Origin: Mycolicibacterium rufum
Lineage (GTDB): Bacteria > Actinomycetota > Actinomycetes > Mycobacteriales > Mycobacteriaceae
Direction: 5' to 3'
Length of the DNA: 64,000 nucleotides
NCBI RefSeq assembly: GCF_022374875.2
Contig: NZ_CP092428.2
Span: forward strand, 124,001 to 188,000
Translations under genes and position numbers: made by a program
Notes under the pieces: model-generated
The model's database searches: none
What the model was told of the DNA's origin: nothing
Seen by the model: the letters and a program-made list of their open reading frames with translations, nothing else
Shown here: piece by piece, positions 34,033 to 42,592 of the stretch
How the letters are laid out: each line of letters starts with the position of its first letter
Numbering within the stretch: the first letter of the stretch is position 1

Positions 34033-34502
34033 TTAGACGATCCAACCAGCGCGGTTCGTAACAGATAAGGCGAATCGGCGCGGTCCCGCAACTCGGCGTC
34101 GGCCGCGGCGGAGCGATTGCGCGTGGCCTGCAATGCTTCGGCCTCGGCCCCTGACCTGCCGTCGCTCCTCCTCGCGCCGGAGTTGCCGCTGTTCCTCTAT
34201 GGCCTGCTTCACCGCGGCGGGCCGGTCCTTGGGGTTGTTGTGCCGCAGGTGCCATGCGATCGCCGCGCGGACCGAACCGATCGGTTTGTGAGGCTCAGCC
34301 GGCATCCAGTGGCCACCGACGCGTTCCCACTCCTGAAGCAGCTGATTGAGCTCCTCAGCTGTCCGTCCGTGATCGGCCAGGCCTGACAGACGAGCGCTTG
34401 GTGGAATGTGCGCTCGACCTCAACCCACGTCGAGTCGGCGGGGCTCTCGGGTGTGCCCTTCAGCGCTCTGGAGGTGGGGTTGATGCACGGGGCGGTGACC
34501 AT
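34033..34502 (-). pseudogene. C-terminal rep fragment, frameshifted
   Basis: Two frames give a protein like the end of the Rep encoded at 25600. The first starts at ATG 34502, two bases after the WhiB stop, and gives ADSTWVEVERTFHQALV. The second gives LADHGRTAEELNQLLQEWER, VGGHWMPAEPHKPIG, AAIAWHLRHNNPKDRPAAVK, an Arg/Glu-rich helix, and a tail. The intact Rep has EHGWTPRDLNQAI, DAPHKPIGLLGAILAAHGN and ERPSALEEAREAAEF at the matching places. The change of frame is near 34390-34400 and equals one lost base. The winged-helix part is missing, so this cannot initiate replication. Confidence 0.65.
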
Positions 34503-34504
34503 GC

Positions 34505-34966
34505 TTATGCCGCGTCAGCGGAGCCATCGGCCTCGTTGTCGTCACCTGCGCTACGACGGCGGATCGAGGCGGACGGCATCGCTGGTGCGGGCAGTCCGGG
34601 TAGCTCGATGTGGCGACGCGCTTCGAATTGCGCCAGCAGGAAGTCGTAAGCCGCTTCCAGGTGTTGCAAACCGCTCTTGTCACCCGGCAGCGACAGCCCG
34701 CCCCATACGCCGTACTCCTCGCGCCGGGCGACGGCGTTGAAGCCGCAGCGACCAATGAAGGGGCACTCTTGGCACCCGCGAACCGCCATGACGCGGTCCT
34801 TGAACTGCGAGAACCATAGATCCGAGCCATTACGGGTCCGATTCGGGTCGACCGTTTGGCAGGGGGTGGTCTCACTGGTCCGGTACGTCCGCACCTCGAC
34901 GCGGCTGCCGTGGTCGATCCCACGCGGGCCGGATGCGGCATGGACTGTGGCGTTGTGCTGACCCAT
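34505..34966 (-). CDS. WhiB-like iron-sulfur regulator
   Basis: A 153-residue protein. Cys36 (TPCQTVDPN) and the CxxCx5C set Cys65, Cys68 and Cys74 (CQECPFIGRC) are followed by EEYGVWGGLS. All four cluster ligands and the GVWGG turn are present. The N-terminus of 35 residues and the C-terminus (PAPAMPSASIRRRSAGDD) are flexible. ATG 34966 has GGGAGG at good spacing. It is transcribed away from the XRE gene at 35355 across a stretch with repeated GATTTTTCA sites. It shares little sequence with the other WhiB-like protein outside the core. Confidence 0.88.
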   Translation of the reverse strand: MGQHNATVHAASGPRGIDHGSRVEVRTYRTSETTPCQTVDPNRTRNGSDLWFSQFKDRVMAVRGCQECPFIGRCGFNAVARREEYGVWGGLSLPGDKSGLQHLEAAYDFLLAQFEARRHIELPGLPAPAMPSASIRRRSAGDDNEADGSADAA

Positions 34967-34996
34967 CGGACTGCCTCCCGGGACGGTGCCTACTGT

Positions 34997-35166
34997 GATT
35001 TTTCATGCTTACGGAAACTAACATAGCAGGATTTTTCACGGTTTTGCACCTTTGTGACCGCCCATTCCCGGGTTCGACATTTTGCGAAGACACGTAAGTA
35101 CGAAATATATGCAGCTCACAGGCCCACGGCGTCAGTGCTGGCCTATCTCGCATCCATGATTTTTCA
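34997..35166. promoter_or_regulatory. GATTTTTCA repeats between whiB-like and XRE genes
   Basis: GATTTTTCA occurs at 34997-35005, 35030-35038 and 35158-35166, with a variant GATTTATCA near 35297. All read in the same direction, and the 390-base space is unusually AT-rich for this replicon. Likely operator sites, probably for the XRE protein encoded at 35355, and possibly promoter-associated. The rest of the stretch 34967-35354 shows no gene. Confidence 0.5.
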
Positions 35167-35354
35167 CAGTCGGCCGGGCAGTCTCTCGCTCGCACCTCGC
35201 CTTGGGCCGCCGCGCAAGCGATGCGAGCGTCCCCTGAGTGCCCGTTCTGCACAGCTCGGGCCTGTTGAAAACGCCCAAGAGGTGCCGGGTTAGCTTGATT
35301 TATCATGGCTGGTCAGCGCAGAAGCGGGTTTTTTCCCGGCGGCTAGGGCAAGAT

Positions 35355-35957
35355 ATGCCCATCATGTCGTCCTGGGAGAACCTCGCATCCGCGGTCGCCT
35401 CGCGGCGCGCAGAGCTGGGTTTGACTCAGGTCGACGTGGCGGAGCGCGGCGAGGTCTCGGTGGACATGATCCGCAACATCGAGCACGTCCGGCGCACTCC
35501 GAAGCGGGTCAAGCCCGCGACGGCTCGCGCGCTCGAATACGCCCTACAGTGGGAACCGGGCAGCGTCGAGACCGCCCTGGCCGGCGGTGACCCGGTCCCC
35601 GCGAATGATCAGGCCCGCCTTTCACCGCGCACCGCTGCGAGCGTGACAGCTCCCGACGAACAGCGAGCATCACCGACGGCAGTGTCCACCGCAGAGGCGG
35701 CGCCGGCCGACGTGGCTGCGCCGCCGGAGACGGGCGATCGGTTCGCGCTGGCTCGCCAGCTCGTCGCTCTGCGCTCTACCCTGTCGGCTCATCAACACTC
35801 CATCAGCGCCGAAGCGCGAGAGGCGTTGGAGGCAGAGATGGCCGTGTCCGCGCGAGAGGCCGAGGAGTCCATCATCCGGTTGATGCCGTGGCTCGACGAC
35901 GCCGAGCGCGGGGAGGCTATTCAACTGCTGGTGCGCTTGCGAGAACCGTTGTCCTAA
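35355..35957 (+). CDS. XRE-family regulator
   Basis: A 200-residue protein. Residues about 8-70 are an XRE helix-turn-helix (NLASAVASRRAELGLTQVDV, AERGEVSVDMIRNIEHVRRT). A disordered Ala/Pro linker follows, then a C-terminal helical domain (ALARQLVALRSTLSAHQHSI, EAEMAVSAREAEESIIRLMP). ATG 35355 or 35364; AGGG lies just upstream. Its stop overlaps by 4 bases with the stop of the convergent EspB-like paralogue 3. It probably controls the WhiB-like/rep-fragment transcript and itself. Confidence 0.78.
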   Translation: MPIMSSWENLASAVASRRAELGLTQVDVAERGEVSVDMIRNIEHVRRTPKRVKPATARALEYALQWEPGSVETALAGGDPVPANDQARLSPRTAASVTAPDEQRASPTAVSTAEAAPADVAAPPETGDRFALARQLVALRSTLSAHQHSISAEAREALEAEMAVSAREAEESIIRLMPWLDDAERGEAIQLLVRLREPLS

Positions 35958-37492
35958 ATGGGTGCTCGCCCGCCGCCGCCGCCTCCCATTGCTCCGCCGG
36001 GGTCGTGTATCGGCGGCGACCACTTCCCCGTCCAGTCCTGCACCCAACCGAAGGGGACTTCCATCTCTGCTTCTGTCTCGTCGCCCCAGCCGTCACCCGC
36101 GCTGGTGGCGAAACCAGCAGGCTGAGTGAAGCTGGCTGGCATGGTTTGTCCATAACCCGGGGGCGAGGGGTCGCGGGGATCGGGGATGAGATCCTCGCGT
36201 GGCAGCCAGATGCCCGATCCTGGCAGGTACTCCTCGTGTCCAAAGGGTCCCAGGGCGCCGGGGGGTTTGATCTGTGCGTTGGGAAATTCGTCGTCCGGTA
36301 CCCAGGCGCCGCTGCCCGGGACGAGCTCCATCCAGCCGTGTCTGTTGCCGTTGGCGTCGGAGAACGGCGGCGGTCCCAAGTCCCCGGGGTTCTTGATCGT
36401 CAGATTGGGCAGTTCGTCGGGCCGCACGAAGTTTCCTGAGCGCGGTCCAATTTCGACCCAGCCGGGACCGTCGGCAGGTTGAGACGGCCCAAGTCCGTTG
36501 GGCCCTCGGACGATCGGGTAGTGCCGCTTGTCGCCCTTCTTCCACGCCGCGGGGTCGACATTCCCGTGGTCGTCTTGGCCGGCCAACGGGCTCCCGGGCC
36601 GCGGCGGCGGTTCCAGTGGAGGACCCACCAGCGAGGGGCTACCAGCGCTTCGGGCGTAATCGGCGTACTGCGCGGTGGCCTTGGCGTGTAGGACGCCCAG
36701 CTCGGTCTGCAGCGCCGCCACCACCGGTGCATAGCGGCCCAGATTGGCCGGGTTGGCGTTGGCCGCTGCGGCTTGCCTGAGGCGGTTCTCGGTGTCGGTG
36801 AACTGCTCGGGGGTGGGAGTGTTCGCGCGAGCGCGAGAGTAGCTGTCGGCGTGGGATTCCAGCGCCGCAGCGGCGGTGGTGGCCGCTTCGCCGTGCCGCT
36901 CGTACCACTGACTCAATTCTTGAATCCGTTGTGCGGCTTTGTCTCCGGCATCGGACTGCCAGTCGGTGTGCACCGCGGCGCTTCCGCTTTGCAGTTGCCT
37001 TGCGGCATCTTGCAGGGCGCTCGCGTGGCTGCGCATCTGGTCGGCGGCACTGTGGAGCCCGGCGGGTCCGGGGCCGCCGTGGAGCAGGGTTGCGATGTCC
37101 TTGCCGTTAGTCGGCGGCGGTCCTAACTGGGGAGCGCTCACGGTGGGAATCATCGGCACGGGCAGGTTGGGCACCGACGGCGCCGAGATCGGTCCGGCCT
37201 CCCCGCCGCCCGACCCCCGCAGGCTGGCGGCGTTGCTTTGCTCCTGCTCGTCGTGGGTCGCGGCGCTGCTGGTCAGCATTCCGCCTCGCGCGCCGGTGAT
37301 GGCCTCGGCGTAAGTGCTGAATCCGGTGATCGCCGAGCAGCGCGCCTGCAGAGTTTGGGCGACTGCCGTAGAGACCGGGTCCGCGGCCGCAGGGGCCACA
37401 CTGACACCGGTCGATGAGGTCGACGACGCCGCGGCCGCGACCGAAGCAGCGGTCTGGGTGACGGCGGCGGTGTCGATCTCCAGCTTTGCCAC
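35954..37492 (-). CDS. EspB-like protein, paralogue 3, export Tyr replaced
   Basis: A 512-residue protein starting MAKLEIDTAAVTQTAASVAA, closest to paralogue 1. The PE-like half ends in HDEQE where the others have YDEQE-type motifs, so the tyrosine of Yxxx[DE] is a histidine (codon CAC, 37253-37255). The PPE-like half is intact (LLHGGPGPAGL, DWQSDAGDKAAQR, RANTPTPEQFTDTENRL). The C-terminus has three degenerate repeats of about 45 residues, each with a core like PGSGAWVPDDEFP. GTG 37492 has GGGAGG upstream. If the motif loss matters, it may stay inside, or be carried by a partner with an intact signal. Confidence 0.83.
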   Translation of the reverse strand: MAKLEIDTAAVTQTAASVAAAASSTSSTGVSVAPAAADPVSTAVAQTLQARCSAITGFSTYAEAITGARGGMLTSSAATHDEQEQSNAASLRGSGGGEAGPISAPSVPNLPVPMIPTVSAPQLGPPPTNGKDIATLLHGGPGPAGLHSAADQMRSHASALQDAARQLQSGSAAVHTDWQSDAGDKAAQRIQELSQWYERHGEAATTAAAALESHADSYSRARANTPTPEQFTDTENRLRQAAAANANPANLGRYAPVVAALQTELGVLHAKATAQYADYARSAGSPSLVGPPLEPPPRPGSPLAGQDDHGNVDPAAWKKGDKRHYPIVRGPNGLGPSQPADGPGWVEIGPRSGNFVRPDELPNLTIKNPGDLGPPPFSDANGNRHGWMELVPGSGAWVPDDEFPNAQIKPPGALGPFGHEEYLPGSGIWLPREDLIPDPRDPSPPGYGQTMPASFTQPAGFATSAGDGWGDETEAEMEVPFGWVQDWTGKWSPPIHDPGGAMGGGGGGRAPI

Positions 37493-37720
37493 TACAACCT
37501 CCCTTCATAGGCGCTGGGGGCGCTCACGATTCGGCAACACTCGGTGTCCATAAACGGTAGCGGCTCCACCACCGTCATTGCACCGCCCAAAAAGGCAACT
37601 GCCGAGCGAGCACGGCAATCCATTGGGGTGGACGAAGTTCGCCGCGCTGCGCCCGACAGCTGCAGAATCGAAGTCTAGAGGCGTCGCTCAGTGTCGGACC
37701 GCTAGTCGATACTCGAACAC

Positions 37721-38416
37721 ATGTGGTGGGACGAGCAGCTCGGCAGCAACGGGAAGAGTGCACGCGGCGACCTCTGCGTCCTGCCCCAAACGACGCCGCG
37801 CCAGACCCTTCATGGCCCGCGTGCTGACAACCAACGACCTCCTGCGCAGCCTCCGAAGGACCCCTGGCAATGGTGGTGGGATCAGGCCAGGCTGAGCGCC
37901 CAAGCTTTCCTGGCAGGTCACATCCCGTCAGAGATTGCGATCTTCGGTCCCGTCCTCGACGACGACGAGCGAGGTCTCCTCGAGGCCGATGTCGACGTGA
38001 GCTTCTTCTACGGCGGCACCGGGCAGTACGCCCGCAGTGATTACTTCGTCGTCGGGCGGCCAGCGGTCATGGTTGGCGCCCTGGCGGTCAACGCCGCCAT
38101 CAACCGTCGCCGCAAGATCGCAGCTCAGCGCGACGCCGAGCCAACCTGGCGCGATCGTCAGACCGCACACCTATGGAGCACCACACACCGTCTGATCTGG
38201 GACAGGGGACAAGGCGTGGAGAGCCTGGCTTACTGCGAGATCACGGGCTTCTATCCCGATCTCGACACGTGGACCGCCGTACTGGCCACCGGTGACGGCT
38301 ACCCCCCGGTGCGCCTGCAAGGCCCGGCAGTGCCGCTGGTGGCTCTGTGGACGGCGACCGCGGTACTGGGGGAGCGATGGGCTCATGACCCGCGACTTGC
38401 TGCACTGCTGCGCTGA
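37721..38416 (+). CDS. hypothetical protein
   Basis: A 231-residue protein starting MWWDEQLGSNGKSARG. The first 60 residues are basic and Pro-rich, then WQWWWDQARLSAQAFLAGHI, a moderately hydrophobic stretch (VVGRPAVMVGALAVNAAINR), a basic loop (RRRKIAAQRDAEPTW), and a C-terminal domain with THRLIWDRGQGVESLAYCEI and VALWTATAVLGERWAHD. The pattern of basic loop, 'W...THRLIW' and 'VPLVALWTA' suggests a PH-like fold after a membrane hairpin. No family is claimed. It opens a rightward run of ESX-associated genes. Confidence 0.55.
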   Translation: MWWDEQLGSNGKSARGDLCVLPQTTPRQTLHGPRADNQRPPAQPPKDPWQWWWDQARLSAQAFLAGHIPSEIAIFGPVLDDDERGLLEADVDVSFFYGGTGQYARSDYFVVGRPAVMVGALAVNAAINRRRKIAAQRDAEPTWRDRQTAHLWSTTHRLIWDRGQGVESLAYCEITGFYPDLDTWTAVLATGDGYPPVRLQGPAVPLVALWTATAVLGERWAHDPRLAALLR

Positions 38417-38477
38417 GTCACGGTAATGACCTGAGACCGGTATTTTTTGGGGCGGTACATCTGACCTGCTGCGCAGG

Positions 38478-38483
38478 TAAGAT
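38478..38483 (+). promoter_or_regulatory. -10 element of a probable leaderless message
   Basis: TAAGAT ends 7 bases before the ATG at 38491, the spacing at which transcription would begin on the start codon itself. No good -35 is seen, as is usual for leaderless mycobacterial promoters. Confidence 0.35.
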
Positions 38484-38490
38484 CGGGTCC

Positions 38491-38760
38491 ATGGCTGCAA
38501 AGACTCACATCGACACCGAGGCCACCGCCTCGGGGCTCGCTGCTGCAGCGCAGGCCCGATTGACGGCCATCGCCGGCACGGACATCACCCTCCCGCAGGG
38601 GCTCTATGTCAGCGCAACCAACGCGCTGGGAGCGGGGTTGATCGCAGCTCGGCTTGCCGACCTGTCGACGCGGGTAACGACTGCAGCAGCCGCCGCGGTG
38701 ACAAGCGTGGCAATGTACGAATCAACTGAGCAAGCGAACGCCGCCACACTGACGACGTGA
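38491..38760 (+). CDS. small PE-like ESX substrate
   Basis: An 89-residue protein made of two helices (TASGLAAAAQARLTAIAG and AARLADLSTRVTTAAAAAVT) joined by a turn. It ends in YESTE (Yxxx[DE]) followed by QANAATL, the same ending style as the PE-like halves of the EspB-like proteins here (EQANAASL in paralogue 2). It is therefore a free-standing PE-like half. It probably pairs with a PPE-like or WXG-type protein from the same operon, such as the product of 39418. The message may be leaderless. Confidence 0.75.
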   Translation: MAAKTHIDTEATASGLAAAAQARLTAIAGTDITLPQGLYVSATNALGAGLIAARLADLSTRVTTAAAAAVTSVAMYESTEQANAATLTT

Positions 38761-38782
38761 ACCTGCACGGGAGGGGCACACC

Positions 38783-39418
38783 ATGAGCACCGAGACGTCC
38801 AGCTGGGCGCCACCGACCAATGGTGGCGCTCCGCAACATCCTGCTGGCGCGCCCCACAACGTCCCCGCACCGCCCTACGGGTGGACACCTCCGCCGAGTG
38901 GCGGCGCCCCCGCGCCGGTGCAACAGCGGGCGCCGCGTCCATCTCGCATGTGGCTATGGGCCCTGGTGTCTGCAGTCCTCATGGTCATCGCAGTCGCAGC
39001 GACCGCCGCCATCACCTACGCGATCGCCCGGCCCACAATGCCCGCCGGCAATCCGACCGCCAGTCCGGCTGCTCCCACGTTCACCGCTGCGCAGCAGGCC
39101 GACGCAAAACAAGCCGTCTGCCAAGCCTTCGACGTGTCGAGCGCTGGCTCGCAGAGCCAAGGGGGCGCCAGGCTGAATGGCCAGCCAAACCTGCCCGCAT
39201 TGGTTCGCACGCTAGGCAGCGTCGTCTCAATTCAGAATGCGCTGGTCCCTGCTACTCCTGAAGATGTAGCTGCCCCTGCCCGCAAAGTAGTAAAGACCGA
39301 TCTCGACTTGGTCAACGCGGCCCTCGGTCTCGCAAATGTAGATGAGGTGAACAGGCTTACCGATGTCAACACCAGCGCGATCTACCAGCTGGTCGATGCG
39401 TGCGGATTGCCTAAGTAA
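38783..39418 (+). CDS. proline-rich single-span membrane protein
   Basis: A 211-residue protein. The cytoplasmic part is Pro/Gly-rich, with one span (MWLWALVSAVLMVIAVAATA, about residues 56-78), then an extracellular domain (FTAAQQADAKQAVCQAFDVS, AIYQLVDACGLPK) with two cysteines likely in a disulfide. GGGAGG precedes the ATG. Its stop shares one base with the next start (TAATG), so it is coupled to the DUF5631/5632-like gene. Similar small anchored proteins accompany ESX operons, perhaps as partners at the membrane. Confidence 0.7.
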   Translation: MSTETSSWAPPTNGGAPQHPAGAPHNVPAPPYGWTPPPSGGAPAPVQQRAPRPSRMWLWALVSAVLMVIAVAATAAITYAIARPTMPAGNPTASPAAPTFTAAQQADAKQAVCQAFDVSSAGSQSQGGARLNGQPNLPALVRTLGSVVSIQNALVPATPEDVAAPARKVVKTDLDLVNAALGLANVDEVNRLTDVNTSAIYQLVDACGLPK

Positions 39419-41889
39419 TGCCGTCGGCGAATCACGCTGGCAGCATTGTCACGCCGATTCAGGACAGTGGTCCGGTTAAGACCGCGGCAGATCGTGCGAA
39501 TTCTGAGGCCGGCAAGCTACTCAAGCACTTTAACGCCGCGAAGCCGGCCACACCTGACGCATACGTGCCGTCGTTCGGCATGCCCGGCGGCGGCGACATC
39601 ACTCTGCAACCGGGCCTCTTTACCGGCGCTCTGATTGGACCTGGAGTCTGGCCGACAGAGTCCGAAACCGAACTAGCGCAAGCCCAGACGACCCTCAAGA
39701 AGCTCAGCGGCCGGCACCAAGAGGCAGCGAGCGACGCAAAGCGTCAAACCGACGACGTGTTCGCCCAGGACTGGACCGACGGAGACGGCAAAGAAGCCGC
39801 CTACGAACACTATTCGGCTGAATATCGAGCACATGTGGCGGTCGTCGACGTTTGCGACGCAGTGGCCGCCACCAATGGCCGCCTCAGCGAACACATTCGC
39901 CTGGCCAAGCGCAACATCCGCGACGCACACGACACCGCGCACCGCGAAATCGAGAAGTATTTGAATGCGCCTGGCGGTGTTCCCACCGCTCAGATAGCAG
40001 TCATCACGACCCAGTACCGCACCCTCATCGAGGGGTTCCGCGGCCAGCTCGTCGAGCAGGTTGGCGATGAAACTACTTCCCTCTCAAATAAGTTCGGTTT
40101 TCCAGAGGCTCCTCCGGGCAACCCGTCCCAGCACGACAAACCGGAAGATTCGGGACGCGGTATGCCCCACGCCGACGCCGATGCCGATGCCCGACCGGAC
40201 CCGAAGACGGACGAGAGCTTGGGCCACAAGCCTCCGGGCGGCGGTCTCGACAGAGGTATGCCCCAGACTGAGGGCTCAACGGACCCCGGCGCGTTAGATC
40301 CCGCCACGGCGGGGGTGTCCCCTTCCGCACTCAGTGGCCGTGGCCTTCCTCAATCAATTGGCGATACGGCTTCCAAGCCACCATCGATGCCTTCCATGCC
40401 GTCGCCGCCGTCGATGGGCAGTGGTGGAGGCGGTTCCGGTGGCGGAGGTTCGTCTCCGTTGAGCAGCATGGGCAGTGGAATGGGCGGCTTGCAGGGCATG
40501 TCTGGTGCGGCGAAGGGACCTGCAGGGCTGTCGAGCTCGGCCTCTGGCCTGCAAGCGCCGGCGGCCTCGTCGGGCGGGGGCCCGGCGTCGATGGGTAGTG
40601 AGTTTGGTCGGGGTGTGGCTGCGGGCAATGCCGCGGCCGGCGGCATGCCGCCCTTAGCCTCGTCAGCACCGCCGCAGACCCCCACGGGTCCTTTGTCTGC
40701 TGCACCTTTGAGTCAGGCATCCGCGCCGGCGTCGGCGGCCCCGACGGCCGCCACCGTTCCAGCGTCCGCCACCCCGTCCGCCGGGTCAGGTAGCGGCGGG
40801 ATGGGCGGCGGTATCCCCGCGGGCGGCCTAGGTGGCGCTGGTGCATCCTCTGGCGGGTCCGCTCCGATGTCGTCTTACGGGTCGGTCCTTCCTCCTGCGG
40901 CGACCCCGTCCGCGGTTCCTGGTGCAGCGGGTGCTGGGGGGTCGGTTCCTGCGGCGTCGGCCGCGGGTGCCGCCGGTGGTGCTGCGGCCGCGGCCGGTGC
41001 GCCCGGGTTCTTGCCTGGGGTTCGTGATGTCGGCGGCGGCCAGCGAGTGGGTCGCGACGTCTCGATGACTGACTTGGAGTCGGCGCGCGCGGTCGTCGCG
41101 GATTTGGCGGCGGCGTCGAGTGTCATCTATCCCGGCCTGGAATGGGCCGTGGCGGTGAGTCGCGGGGCGTCTGGTCAGCCGGAGATGTGGGTGACTACCA
41201 ACGAGGGTGCGGGCTATATCCCGGCCGGGGTACACATTCGGAGGTCCATGCCGCTGGCGGCGCACTTCGATTCTGATTTCGATGCGCGTTGGTTTGGGTG
41301 GTTCAACCCCGCCGAGACCGTGTTGAGGGCGGTGCGGCTGCGTGGCGATGCATTGTCAGCTGTGGCGACGACGTGGGCGCAGGATTCTGACGAGGTGCGT
41401 TCTGCCATACCCGATGTGGCGATTGGTGTGACGCCGTCGGGGCCGCCGAGCGAAGCTGAGGCGTCGGCTCTGACCAGGGGTCGGTCGCATCGCCTGGAGA
41501 CGATCGCACCGGCGTTGTTCGTTGGGTTGCAGCGCGACGCCGATGAGGCAGAGAGGTACGCGCGGCAGCTGACTCAGCAGGTGGTGTTCTCTGGTCCGGA
41601 GATGTCGACGGCCGCGATGTCGGTAGCCCGTTCGATCATTGCCGCGCAGTGGCCCACTGAGCGCGAGTGGGATGATTTGTCCGCCCAGTACGAGATGGAT
41701 CGGTTGATGGCGGGATCTCAGCGGCCGGGACTGATGGGTGTGGAGGAACCGCACCAATTGGCGGCCTATCAGCATGATTTCGCTCAGTGCCGCAGAATGG
41801 AGACCCTTCTTTGCTGGCAGAACGGTGACCTTGCCGACGTGGTCTACGCCGCAATCACCGCCGGGGCCAGCGCGCCCGCGATTGTCTGA
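39418..41889 (+). CDS. large ESX-associated protein (DUF5631/DUF5632-like C-terminus)
   Basis: An 823-residue protein. Residues 1-230 are a helical WXG/PPE-like domain (TELAQAQTTLKKLSGRHQEA, then DWTDGDGKEAAYEHYSAEY). Residues 240-560 are Gly/Ser/Pro/Met-rich low complexity. The C-terminal 280 residues have SARAVVADLAAASSVIYPGL, GQPEMWVTTNEGAGYIPAGV, FDARWFGWFNPAETVLRAV and LTQQVVFSGPEMSTAAMSV, resembling the DUF5632/DUF5631 pair in M. tuberculosis Rv2082 and Rv3899c. In Mtb such genes are near Rv3896c, an NlpC/P60 hydrolase; here a wall hydrolase also follows. The stop codon lies at the edge of the 707-bp repeat. Function unknown. Confidence 0.75.
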   Translation: MPSANHAGSIVTPIQDSGPVKTAADRANSEAGKLLKHFNAAKPATPDAYVPSFGMPGGGDITLQPGLFTGALIGPGVWPTESETELAQAQTTLKKLSGRHQEAASDAKRQTDDVFAQDWTDGDGKEAAYEHYSAEYRAHVAVVDVCDAVAATNGRLSEHIRLAKRNIRDAHDTAHREIEKYLNAPGGVPTAQIAVITTQYRTLIEGFRGQLVEQVGDETTSLSNKFGFPEAPPGNPSQHDKPEDSGRGMPHADADADARPDPKTDESLGHKPPGGGLDRGMPQTEGSTDPGALDPATAGVSPSALSGRGLPQSIGDTASKPPSMPSMPSPPSMGSGGGGSGGGGSSPLSSMGSGMGGLQGMSGAAKGPAGLSSSASGLQAPAASSGGGPASMGSEFGRGVAAGNAAAGGMPPLASSAPPQTPTGPLSAAPLSQASAPASAAPTAATVPASATPSAGSGSGGMGGGIPAGGLGGAGASSGGSAPMSSYGSVLPPAATPSAVPGAAGAGGSVPAASAAGAAGGAAAAAGAPGFLPGVRDVGGGQRVGRDVSMTDLESARAVVADLAAASSVIYPGLEWAVAVSRGASGQPEMWVTTNEGAGYIPAGVHIRRSMPLAAHFDSDFDARWFGWFNPAETVLRAVRLRGDALSAVATTWAQDSDEVRSAIPDVAIGVTPSGPPSEAEASALTRGRSHRLETIAPALFVGLQRDADEAERYARQLTQQVVFSGPEMSTAAMSVARSIIAAQWPTEREWDDLSAQYEMDRLMAGSQRPGLMGVEEPHQLAAYQHDFAQCRRMETLLCWQNGDLADVVYAAITAGASAPAIV

Positions 41890-42592
41890 TGGTTGTCTGT
41901 TTTTGGTTGTCTTGGGGCGTGGTTGTGGGGTTGTCGGCCGGTTAGTTTGGGCGGGTGGGCGGCTCGGGTGTTGGCGCGTATATCGCGCAGGTAGACCGGG
42001 TGTTGGGCGCCGCTCAGGGGGTCTTTCCCACCGCGGGCGGTCCAGGGTCTGTGCAGACCGGTGGGCCCGGGGTCCCGGCCGCTCCTGCCGACTCAGCACT
42101 GGGTACCGGGGCCAGCACCGCCGGCGACGGTTATAAGCGCACCTGGGGCGCGGTGAGCGCCCTGGACGCCCAAACCAACGGCACCTCCAGTGCCGGGACG
42201 GCCGAGGGTCAGAACGGCCGCGCGAATGCAACCGGGGTGCGGCAAAGCGCCGCCAGCACCGCGGCGGCGATCGCACCGGCAACGGGGTCACCGGCCGGAG
42301 TGCGGACGCTGGTGACCAGCATGGATGACCGGATGGCCGCGATGCAGCGCCAACTCGACACCACCAAGGCTCAGAATCAGCTGCTCGCGACCCGGATGCG
42401 CCAGATGGCGATGGCCTACCGCCAGGCCGGCCAGGCGTCCCCGGCGGGCATGTTCCGCGGGATGGGTGGCGGTGCGGGCATGGGCGGCGGGATGCCCTCG
42501 ATGGGGATGGGCGGCGGCGGTGGCGGCTTCCCCGGCATGGGAATGTTCTCCCGCCTCCCCGGCGGCCTCACCAGCCCAAACAACCGAGACGC
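41886..42592. repeat. 707-bp direct repeat, copy A
   Basis: Identical to copy B (49690-50396) except for one base noted by eye, G at 41950 versus A at 49754. It starts one base before the stop of the preceding gene, spans the 65-base spacer, and covers the first 212 codons or so of the hydrolase. It ends just where the catalytic domain sequence begins to differ. Confidence 0.9.

Noticed and set aside
41356..42291. Minus-strand Arg/Pro-rich frame repeated at 49127-50095
   Set aside because: The shared part is simply the antisense of the 707-bp repeat; composition is that of a shadow frame.
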